Source: Rhodospirillaceae bacterium
Lineage (GTDB): Bacteria; Pseudomonadota; Alphaproteobacteria; Rhodospirillales; Magnetospirillaceae
Reading direction: 5' to 3'
Assembly (NCBI GenBank): GCA_013349735.1
Contig: DUZC01000029.1
Coordinates: forward strand, 1-13,558
DNA length: 13,558 nucleotides
In this document: positions 7,085 through 12,770 of the stretch, piece after piece
Layout of the letters: the number at the start of each line of letters is the position of its first letter
Numbering within the stretch: position 1 is the stretch's first letter
Program-made: the position numbers and the translations under genes
The notes under the pieces: model-generated
What the model was told of the DNA's origin: nothing
Databases searched by the model: none
The model's input: the letters and a program-made list of their open reading frames with translations, nothing else

Positions 7085-7901
7085 ACTGCCAGGCCACGCG
7101 CCCGGACCGTGATCCACGGGTCATTGACCATTCCAGGGCCTGACTCTGGAGATCGGCAAGCGCAATCGTCAAGCCATAGGCCGCAGCATATCCTTCAACG
7201 ATAGCAAAGAAGGTGGCTTGGTCGAGATTATGAAATCCTAGCCACAAGCCAAAGCGATCGGACAGTGAAACCCGTTCCTCCGTTGCTTCCCCGGGATGGA
7301 TGGCCGTGGATTTTTCATTTTCGATCATGTCCCTGGCCATCAGATGGCGGCGATTGGAGGTGGCGTAGAACACCACATTATCAGGCCGACCTTCGACGCC
7401 GCCTTCCAGAACGGCCTTGAGGGATTTGTAACTTTCATCAGCGGCTTCAAAGGACAGATCGTCACAGAACAGCAGAATGCGACGGGCGCTGGACCGTAAC
7501 AAAGCCAGCAGCCGGGGAAGCGAGGGAATATCCTCGCGGTGGATTTCCACTAAAGCCAGACAGCCCGGATTTTCCTCATTAAGGGTGGCATGAACCGCCT
7601 TGACCAAGGATGACTTGCCGGTACCGCGCGCCCCCCACAACAAAGCATTATTGGCCGGCAGGCCGCGAGCAAAACGGCGCGTATTGTCCAGCAAGACATC
7701 GCGCTGGCGCTCGATTCCGCGCAAAAGGCCAACCGGAACCGCATTAACCTTTCTGACAGCTTCAAGCCCTTCGGGTTGAATATGCCAGACAAAGGCGTCG
7801 GCCTGATCCAGGGCGGTCGGTCTGGGGGCGGGAGGGGCCAGGCGATCAAGGGCGTCGGCAATACGCTCGAGCTGCTTGATCAAGTCGCTTTCCATGTTCA
7901 T
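7041..7901 (-). CDS. DUF815-family AAA+ ATPase
   Basis: This is an uncharacterised P-loop ATPase of the DUF815 family; its cellular role is not established. The 286-residue protein has an N-terminal helical part (1-60), Walker A G-A-R-G-T-G-K-S-S (90-98), Walker B L-L-F-C-D-D-L (143-149), a sensor-1-like segment Y-A-T-S-N-R-R-H (179-186), an S-D-R-F-G-L motif with a possible Arg finger (R216), and a sensor-2-like G-S-R-S-G-R (263-268). All parts expected for ATP hydrolysis are present. I chose the ATG at 7901; another ATG follows two codons later (7895), and a TTG at 7964 would extend the frame by 21 unlikely residues. It converges on nlpD with a 44-nt coding overlap and diverges from yajC. 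Confidence 0.88.
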   Translation of the reverse strand: MNMESDLIKQLERIADALDRLAPPAPRPTALDQADAFVWHIQPEGLEAVRKVNAVPVGLLRGIERQRDVLLDNTRRFARGLPANNALLWGARGTGKSSLVKAVHATLNEENPGCLALVEIHREDIPSLPRLLALLRSSARRILLFCDDLSFEAADESYKSLKAVLEGGVEGRPDNVVFYATSNRRHLMARDMIENEKSTAIHPGEATEERVSLSDRFGLWLGFHNLDQATFFAIVEGYAAAYGLTIALADLQSQALEWSMTRGSRSGRVAWQFIQDLAGRLGQPLE

Positions 7902-7908
7902 TCTGCCA

Positions 7909-7936
7909 AAAGTAGCATGCAACCGGCCGGGGTCAA
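7909..7936 (-). promoter_or_regulatory. Possible promoter for the DUF815 ATPase gene
   Basis: On the minus strand TTGACC (7936-7931) and TACTTT (7914-7909) are spaced 16 nt apart. The -35 is strong (5/6), the -10 weak. Transcription would start at or next to the ATG at 7901, giving little or no leader. The spacer contains the 8-bp palindrome CCGGCCGG (7923-7930). Confidence 0.3.
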
Positions 7937-7945
7937 GATCCTGTG

Positions 7946-7960
7946 AATCGGTTACCGATT
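7946..7960. promoter_or_regulatory. 15-bp palindrome, candidate operator for yajC and/or DUF815 gene
   Basis: AATCGGT-T-ACCGATT is a perfect inverted repeat with a single central base. It sits in the 117-nt divergent intergenic region, overlaps the first two bases of the predicted yajC -35 box (TTGCAA, 7959-7964), and lies about 10 nt upstream of the predicted DUF815 -35 box. Position and symmetry suggest a binding site for a dimeric regulator. I do not recognise the regulator. Confidence 0.45.
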
Positions 7961-7986
7961 GCAACTGGCGGCAACCCCGTTATAGT
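7959..7986 (+). promoter_or_regulatory. Sigma70-type promoter for yajC-secD-secF
   Basis: TTGCAA (7959-7964) and TATAGT (7981-7986) are separated by 16 nt and match consensus at 4/6 and 5/6. Transcription would begin near 7993, about 26 nt before the yajC ATG, leaving room for the GGAG ribosome-binding sequence at 8008-8011. It is the only good promoter-like sequence upstream of the Sec operon. Confidence 0.5.
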
Positions 7987-8018
7987 CCCGCTGCTTCCAA
8001 GACGACTGGAGACAAGGC

Positions 8019-8465
8019 ATGTTGATTTCTGAAGCATATGCGCAGGCTGCGGCGGCGCCAGGGGCTGGTGGTATGAGCGATCTCTCGCAATTCATGCCAT
8101 TAGTGCTGATTTTTGTCGTCTTCTATTTCATGCTGATCCGGCCTCAGCAAAAGAAGGCAAAGCAGCATCGTGAAATGGTCATGCAATTGCGGCGTGGCGA
8201 TCGCGTGCTGACCCAAGGTGGGATTATTGGTCAGATCAACAAGGTGATCAGTGACTCTGAGGTTTCGGTGGAAATCTCTGAAGGGGTTCGTGTTCGTGTC
8301 ATGCGGGCTGCCATCGCCGAAGTGCTGGCAAAAACGGAACCGGTTGCCGCCAGTAAGGATTCGGCTGCTGCCGGCGATGCCGAGCCAGAAGCCTCGACCA
8401 CGCCTTCTGCGCCGGTTGAGGAGAAAAAAAGTTCACCTTTTGGTGGGCTTTTCGGCAAGAAATAG
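8019..8465 (+). CDS. yajC: Preprotein translocase accessory subunit YajC
   Basis: YajC is a small inner-membrane protein that associates with SecD and SecF and supports Sec-dependent export; it is usually dispensable. The 148-residue product has a short Ala/Gly-rich N-terminus, one membrane helix (about 24-42), the family signature I-R-P-Q-Q-K-K-A-K-Q-H (43-53), and the conserved R-G-D-R-V-L-T-Q-G-G-I-I-G-Q-I fold (63-77). The tail after about residue 110 is an Ala/Glu/Pro-rich extension that makes it longer than E. coli YajC (110). The body, notably the V-S-V-E-I-S-E-G-V-R-V-R-V stretch, is of alphaproteobacterial type. A GGAG sequence precedes the ATG. secD follows after 23 nt. Confidence 0.94.
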   Translation: MLISEAYAQAAAAPGAGGMSDLSQFMPLVLIFVVFYFMLIRPQQKKAKQHREMVMQLRRGDRVLTQGGIIGQINKVISDSEVSVEISEGVRVRVMRAAIAEVLAKTEPVAASKDSAAAGDAEPEASTTPSAPVEEKKSSPFGGLFGKK

Positions 8466-8488
8466 TCCCTGGCGGGAGAAAAACCGGG

Positions 8489-10309
8489 ATGAACCGTTAC
8501 GCGCGCTGGAAGTATATCGTGATCCTGGTGGCATTGCTGCTGGGGCTGGTTTACGCGCTTCCGAATTTCTTTGGTGAAGTTCCGGCTGTCCAGATTTCGC
8601 CGGCTAATTCGGTGGCCCAGGTAGATCAGCGGCTTTTGCAGACTGTCGAAGACACGCTGAAAGCGCAGCAGATAACCTCGCTGGGTATTTTATCGGATGC
8701 CAACGGCATTAAGGTCCGCTTGCCTGATCCTGACAGCCAGTTGAAAGCCAAGGACGTTCTCCAGTCTGCCTTGGGGGACTCTTATACCGTAGCGCTGAAC
8801 CTGCTCTCGGCGTCGCCGCAATGGATGGCATCGGTTGGGGCGCTGCCCATGTATCTTGGTCTTGATCTGCGGGGCGGGGTCCATTTCCTTATGCAAGTGG
8901 ATATGAAAGCCGCCCTCAACAAGCAGTTGGAGCGGCAGATCAACGATGTGCGCGGCCTGCTGCGCGAGGCCAAGGTTCCACTTGCCGGTGTCACGCGTGA
9001 AGGTCAAAGTCTTGTTGTGAAATTTCGCGATGGCGAAACCAGGGCGCAGGCGGCCGAGGAACTGCGCAAAAACCTGCGCAATATGACGGTTCAGCAGATC
9101 GACGATACCCGGCTGTCCTGCACCTTGACTCTTCAGGCCCTGAAAACCTTCCAGGATCAGGCCTTGCAACAGAACGTCCTGACCTTGCGCAATCGGGTCA
9201 ACGAACTGGGGGTGGCCGAACCGGTTATCCAGCAACAGGGTACCGAACGGGTCGTGGTGCAGTTGCCGGGTGTCCAGGATACCGCCAAAGCCAAGGATAT
9301 CTTGGGTCGCACCGCCAGCCTGGAAATTCGTATGGTGGACGAAGATCATGTGGACGGGCCAAGCCTGCAGGCCGCCGCCCGGGGTCTGGTGCCGCCGGGG
9401 GATGAGTTCTATCAAAGCGGGCGCGATGGCGAACCGCTGCTGATTAAGCGGACGATCGTTCTGACCGGCGAGAATATTTCCAATGCGTCCGCCGGTTTCG
9501 ACAACCGGACCAGCGAGCCGGCCGTTCATATCAATCTCGATACGCGCGGTGCCCGCATTTTTTCTCAGGTCACCCGTGACAATGTCGGCAAGCGCATGGC
9601 CATTCTACTGATCGAGAAAGGCAAGGGCGAGGTGGTGACGGCGCCGGTCATCCGGCAGCAAATCGATGGTGGCCAGGTTCAGATTACCGGGCGGATGTCG
9701 GTCAAGGACGCCAATGACGTCGCCTTGCTGCTGCGCGCCGGCGCGCTGGCCGCGCCGATGGAAATCATCGAGGAACGTACCATTGGCCCAAGCCTGGGGG
9801 CGGAGAACATCGCCAAGGGTGTTCATTCGGTGCTGTGGGGTTTCGTGGCGATCGCTGTGTTCATGTCCATCTATTACCGACTGATCGGTCTGTTCTCCAC
9901 TCTGGCCCTGGCGGCCAATGTGCTTTTCCTGGTGGCGCTGCTGTCCTTGCTGCAGGCGACTTTGACGCTTCCAGGCATTGCTGCTATTGCTTTGACCGTT
10001 GGTATGGCCATTGACGCCAACGTGCTGATCAATGAACGCATTCGCGAAGAATTGCGGGCCGGTCAGACGCCACATGCGGCCATTCATGCTGGCTATCAAA
10101 GGGCTTTTGCAACCATTCTTGATTCGAATGTGACAAATTTTATTGCCGGTGTGGCGTTGTTCGCTTACGGCTCAGGTCCGGTTCGCGGATTTGCCGTGGT
10201 GCTTTGCCTGGGGATTTTGACCTCGATGTTCAGTGCCATCCTGGTGTCACGGGCCTTGGTCAATCTGACCTATGGACGGCGACGCAAGCTTACCCAACTC
10301 TCTATTTGA
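8489..10309 (+). CDS. secD: Protein translocase subunit SecD
   Basis: SecD and SecF form an RND-type complex that uses the proton gradient to pull translocating proteins from the Sec channel into the periplasm. The 606-residue protein begins with a membrane helix (about 9-26), has the conserved L-G-L-D-L-R-G-G-V-H-F (123-133) at the base of the periplasmic domain, a large periplasmic P1 region to about 440, and a five-helix C-terminal membrane domain. Asp509 in G-M-A-I-D-A-N-V-L-I is the proton-relay Asp. The N-terminus (W-K-Y-I-V-I-L, then A-L-P-N-F-F-G-E-x-P-A-V-Q) and the length resemble beta/gammaproteobacterial SecD (about 600-620) more than the roughly 510-540-residue alphaproteobacterial form as I remember it. 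A GGGAG sequence at 8473-8478 serves as ribosome-binding site. secF follows after 15 nt. Confidence 0.96.
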   Translation: MNRYARWKYIVILVALLLGLVYALPNFFGEVPAVQISPANSVAQVDQRLLQTVEDTLKAQQITSLGILSDANGIKVRLPDPDSQLKAKDVLQSALGDSYTVALNLLSASPQWMASVGALPMYLGLDLRGGVHFLMQVDMKAALNKQLERQINDVRGLLREAKVPLAGVTREGQSLVVKFRDGETRAQAAEELRKNLRNMTVQQIDDTRLSCTLTLQALKTFQDQALQQNVLTLRNRVNELGVAEPVIQQQGTERVVVQLPGVQDTAKAKDILGRTASLEIRMVDEDHVDGPSLQAAARGLVPPGDEFYQSGRDGEPLLIKRTIVLTGENISNASAGFDNRTSEPAVHINLDTRGARIFSQVTRDNVGKRMAILLIEKGKGEVVTAPVIRQQIDGGQVQITGRMSVKDANDVALLLRAGALAAPMEIIEERTIGPSLGAENIAKGVHSVLWGFVAIAVFMSIYYRLIGLFSTLALAANVLFLVALLSLLQATLTLPGIAAIALTVGMAIDANVLINERIREELRAGQTPHAAIHAGYQRAFATILDSNVTNFIAGVALFAYGSGPVRGFAVVLCLGILTSMFSAILVSRALVNLTYGRRRKLTQLSI

Positions 10310-10324
10310 CCCAGAAGGCAAGCA

Positions 10325-11254
10325 ATGGAATTCTTCCGGTTCAAGCGCGACATTCCGTTTATGACCTACGCCCGGTCGACGACCGTGGTGTCGCTGATCA
10401 CTTTCCTGCTGGCTATCTTTTTTCTGGCCACCAAAGGTCTCAATTTTGGTGTTGAGTTTACCGGCGGTACCGTCATCGAGGTACATTATACGCAGGCGGT
10501 AGAACCGGGGCGGGTAACCGGCGAACTGGTGGCTGCTGGGTTTGGGGACAGTTCCGTTCAGAATTTTGGCACCTCCTCGGATGTGATCATTCGCCTGCCT
10601 TTGAAAGAGGGTGTTTCCTCAGCGCAATTGTCGGAAAAGGTTCTCGATGCCCTGAGAGTTTCTCAACCTCAGGTGGAGCTTCGTCGGGTTGAGTTCATTG
10701 GTCCGCAGGTCGGCAAGGAACTGGTAACCGATGGATCGATTGCGCTGGCGCTGGTTTGTGCCGGGATTATGGCTTACCTCGCTTTTCGCTTTGAATGGCG
10801 CTTTGCCGTCGCAGCGATCATTGCCAATCTTCACGATGTGGTGATTATTCTTGGGTTTTTTGCCTTCTTTCAGTGGGATTTTTCTTTGACCGTTCTGGCG
10901 GCGGTTCTGTCGGTGCTCGGCTATTCGGTGAATGAGTCGGTGGTGGTTTTCGATCGAATCCGCGAAAACTTCCGAAAATTCAAAAAGGCCGGTGTCCCTG
11001 AAATTATCAACAACGCCATTACCGCCACAATGTCGCGAACGATTATAACCCATGGCTGTACCGAAATGGTGGTGTTGTCGATGCTGTTGTTTGGCGGTGA
11101 AACGCTGCACAATTTTGCGCTGGCACTGACAATCGGCATTGTCTTTGGGATCTATTCATCGGTTCTGGTATCCAGTCCGATTGTCCTTTGGCTTGGCGCG
11201 ACCCGCGCGCATTTCCTAAAAGGCGATGCACAGCCGGTTGACTCCCGGCCGTGA
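10325..11254 (+). CDS. secF: Protein translocase subunit SecF
   Basis: SecF is the partner of SecD. The 309-residue product has the expected six membrane helices: one at about 16-36, a periplasmic domain starting with the L-N-F-G-V-E-F-T-G-G-T signature (39-49), and five from about 137 onward. The helix carrying V-N-E-S-V-V-V-F-D-R-I-R-E-N (202-215) has Glu204 where E. coli, Bacillus and Thermus SecF have Asp (N-D-T/S). The segment I-I-T-H-G-C-T-E-M-V-V-L-S-M-L-L-F-G-G and the following 'LALTIGIVFGIYSS' resemble betaproteobacterial SecF. The gene is in operon with secD (15 nt) and the following Mth938 gene (17 nt). Confidence 0.95.
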   Translation: MEFFRFKRDIPFMTYARSTTVVSLITFLLAIFFLATKGLNFGVEFTGGTVIEVHYTQAVEPGRVTGELVAAGFGDSSVQNFGTSSDVIIRLPLKEGVSSAQLSEKVLDALRVSQPQVELRRVEFIGPQVGKELVTDGSIALALVCAGIMAYLAFRFEWRFAVAAIIANLHDVVIILGFFAFFQWDFSLTVLAAVLSVLGYSVNESVVVFDRIRENFRKFKKAGVPEIINNAITATMSRTIITHGCTEMVVLSMLLFGGETLHNFALALTIGIVFGIYSSVLVSSPIVLWLGATRAHFLKGDAQPVDSRP

Positions 11255-11271
11255 CGTTCTAAATACCAGCC

Positions 11272-11649
11272 ATGGAACTAACCCCCTTATCCGCGGGTGA
11301 CAGTCAGATCATCCATAGCTATGGCGATGGCGGTTTCCGCATCAGCGGCATCCGTTATGAGGGGTCGGTCTTATTGTTTCCCTCGCAGACCCTGGCCTGG
11401 CCCGTACAAAGCATAGAGGACATTACCCTGGAATCTTTGGCCGAGCTTTTGAAGGCTCAGCCCAAAGTAGAAATTTTCTTGCTGGGAACGGGCCGGCGTA
11501 TGCTGCCCTTGGCTGCCGCGTTGCGGCGCTCTTTACGGGACGCCGGAATGTCTGTTGACGCCATGGACACCGGGGCCGCTTGCCGGACCTATAACGTCCT
11601 TTTAGTGGAACGCCGCCGGGTTGCAGCGGCCTTGATCGCGGTGGATTGA
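11272..11649 (+). CDS. Mth938/NDUFAF3-family protein
   Basis: The 125-residue protein belongs to the small single-domain Mth938-like (DUF498) family that includes mitochondrial NDUFAF3, a respiratory complex I assembly factor. Its bacterial function is not established. Visible features are the N-terminal strand pair 'SYGDGGFRISGIRYEGSV', the 'LLFPSQTLAWPV' segment, the L-L-G-T-G-R turn (66-71) typical of the family, and the 'DAMDTGAACRTYNVLLVERRRVAAALIAV' C-terminus. No membrane segment or signal peptide is evident. It follows secF by 17 nt and is probably the last gene of the operon. In many relatives a squalene/phytoene synthase-family gene follows; here it is replaced by convergent sodB. 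Confidence 0.88.
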   Translation: MELTPLSAGDSQIIHSYGDGGFRISGIRYEGSVLLFPSQTLAWPVQSIEDITLESLAELLKAQPKVEIFLLGTGRRMLPLAAALRRSLRDAGMSVDAMDTGAACRTYNVLLVERRRVAAALIAVD

Positions 11650-11651
11650 AC

Positions 11652-11693
11652 GGCTTGGATGAACGCAGGCGGACTGGGACACCCAAGCCCGCC
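11652..11693. terminator. Foldback between convergent Mth938 gene and sodB
   Basis: The 58-nt gap between the two convergent stop codons can form either GGCTTGG/CCAAGCC (11652-11658 with 11683-11689) or GGCGG-GGG/CCC-CCGCC (11668-11678 with 11682-11693, internal loop, 3-nt loop). The two pairings exclude each other. There is no T-run on either strand. It may act as a bidirectional terminator. Confidence 0.3.
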
Positions 11694-11707
11694 CGGTTGC
11701 ATCCGTC

Positions 11708-12316
11708 TTAGGCGCGGGACGCCTTTGCCAGAGTGTCGGCAACGAAATCCCAATTCGCGAGATGTTCCAGGACGGCCGCGATAAAATCGGGTCGACGATT
11801 CTGATAGTCGAGATAATAGGCATGCTCCCAAACATCAACGGTGAACAGGGCTGTCTGACCATGCACCATGGGCGTATCGGCATTGCCGGTTTTGGTGACC
11901 TTTAGAGCGCCCTTGTCCAACACCAACCAGGCCCAGCCGCTGCCAAATTGCGTGGCGCCAGCAGCCTTAAAATCTTCGACGAATTTTTCAAAACTGCCAA
12001 AATCGGCATGAATTTTAGAAAGGAGCTGCCCGGTGGGTTTGCCACCGCCGGCAGGCTTTAAGCAATTCCAAAAGAAGGAATGGTTCCAGACCTGTGCCCC
12101 ATTATTAAACAGACCTGCTTTTGACGAATCATTTGCTGATTCTTTAATAACGTCTTCCAAAGACTTTGTCGCCAGAGGTGAGTCTTTTGTCAAATTGTTG
12201 TAATTGTTCACATAGGCCGCATGGTGCTTGCCATGATGAAAGGACAGCGTATTGGCCGACATATGCGGCTCAAGGGCCTTGGGGTCGAAGGGCAGGGCGG
12301 GAAGCTCAAGTGCCAT
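11708..12316 (-). CDS. sodB: Superoxide dismutase, iron type
   Basis: SodB converts superoxide to oxygen and hydrogen peroxide in the cytoplasm. The 202-residue protein has all four metal ligands of the Fe/Mn family: His27 (S-F-H-H-G-K-H-H), His79 (W-N-H-S-F-F-W), Asp161 and His165 (D-V-W-E-H-A-Y-Y). Gln75 in G-A-Q-V-W-N-H and the A-T-Q-F-G-S-G-W-A-W-L stretch (121-131) are marks of the iron enzyme; the Mn enzyme usually has Gly at the first place and G-W-G-W at the second. No signal peptide. I chose the ATG at 12316, which has GAGGTG (minus strand) just upstream; the open frame to 12541 would add 75 residues with no resemblance to the family. It converges on the Sec operon and is read in the same direction as the transposase to its right. 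Confidence 0.96.
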   Translation of the reverse strand: MALELPALPFDPKALEPHMSANTLSFHHGKHHAAYVNNYNNLTKDSPLATKSLEDVIKESANDSSKAGLFNNGAQVWNHSFFWNCLKPAGGGKPTGQLLSKIHADFGSFEKFVEDFKAAGATQFGSGWAWLVLDKGALKVTKTGNADTPMVHGQTALFTVDVWEHAYYLDYQNRRPDFIAAVLEHLANWDFVADTLAKASRA

Positions 12317-12358
12317 GGTCACCTCATTGGATTGGCGAAAGTTTGCGAAAGCGTTCTC

Positions 12359-12387
12359 AACATAGGGTGCGCTCCGCTGTTTGTGAA
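12359..12387 (-). promoter_or_regulatory. Sigma70-type promoter for sodB
   Basis: On the minus strand TTCACA (12387-12382) and TATGTT (12364-12359) are separated by 17 nt, matching consensus at 5/6 and 4/6. Transcription would begin near 12352, leaving a leader of about 36 nt. A direct repeat of GCGAAAG (plus strand, 12335-12341 and 12345-12351, period 10) lies in that leader. Confidence 0.45.
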
Positions 12388-12645
12388 GGGGGCGGGCGAT
12401 TACCCCGAAAAAAGCCGTTCCAATCCGGCGGGCGACCCTAATTTCGCCATAATTGACGCCGCTTATCATCGCGTATGCGGACGATCTGGCTGTAATCCTG
12501 TCGATAGCGAATAAAGATGTCCGGATTTCGTAGCACATCAAATGTCCGCTCGTTCATGAAATGTGCTGGGATTTGGAGCGGTGTCAAAGCCCAGTATTCC
12601 TTGGTGAGACTGAAAGGACCATTCCTTGGAGCCGACCTGCTTACC
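12388..12645. other. Non-coding stretch between sodB promoter and foldback
   Basis: I see no convincing gene here. Frames open across it give low-complexity or unfamiliar peptides without a good start. The only repeat noted is the 9-mer ATTCCTTGG at 12596-12604 and 12621-12629. The stretch is less GC-rich than the DNA to its right, so the boundary between chromosome and mobile element probably lies near 12630-12670. No target-site duplication can be checked because the other end of the element is outside the window. Confidence 0.5.
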
Positions 12646-12746
12646 GGATCGCCGGGGAGCGACGGCTGTGTCAAGGAGGGTCCGCCCGAGGGGCCCCTTT
12701 GGGGATACGGGTGGATGCCTTGATACGACCGAGGCCCCGGCGAGCC
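12646..12746. repeat. Long GC-rich imperfect foldback downstream of the transposase
   Basis: About 100 nt can fold into one long hairpin. The outer stem is TCGCCGGGG (12649-12657) with CCCCGGCGA (12735-12743), extended by GG/CC after one mismatch. Next, 12663-12676 pairs with 12718-12731 (one mismatch, two G-T). Next, CCGCCC (12682-12687) pairs with GGGTGG (12709-12714, one G-T). The tip is CCCC-TTT-GGGG (12694-12704). The internal loops are short. It lies 25 nt beyond the transposase stop codon. It may be the structured end of the insertion sequence, a barrier to read-through toward sodB, or a separate palindromic element. No T-run follows on either strand. Confidence 0.5.
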
Positions 12747-12770
12747 TTGGCAAGCAGGCGGTCCGTTTGC

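Noticed and set aside
7902..7964. TTG start at 7964 for the DUF815 gene
   Set aside because: It would place the coding region over the palindrome and predicted promoter; ATG at 7901 fits better.
8690..9529. Minus-strand open frame of 279 codons inside secD
   Set aside because: Antisense to conserved SecD coding sequence, with no recognisable motif or ribosome-binding site.
12317..12541. 75-codon N-terminal extension of sodB
   Set aside because: The extension matches no SOD sequence, contains the likely promoter, and the ATG at 12316 has a good GAGGTG sequence.
12438..12674. Minus-strand open frame of 78 codons between the transposase and sodB
   Set aside because: Starts with TTG, has no ribosome-binding sequence, overlaps the foldback and resembles no family I can name. 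It could be a remnant, but the sequence alone does not support it.
12689..12698. AGGGGCCCCT palindrome as an independent site
   Set aside because: It lies at the tip of the larger foldback and is simple GC sequence; reported only as part of that structure.
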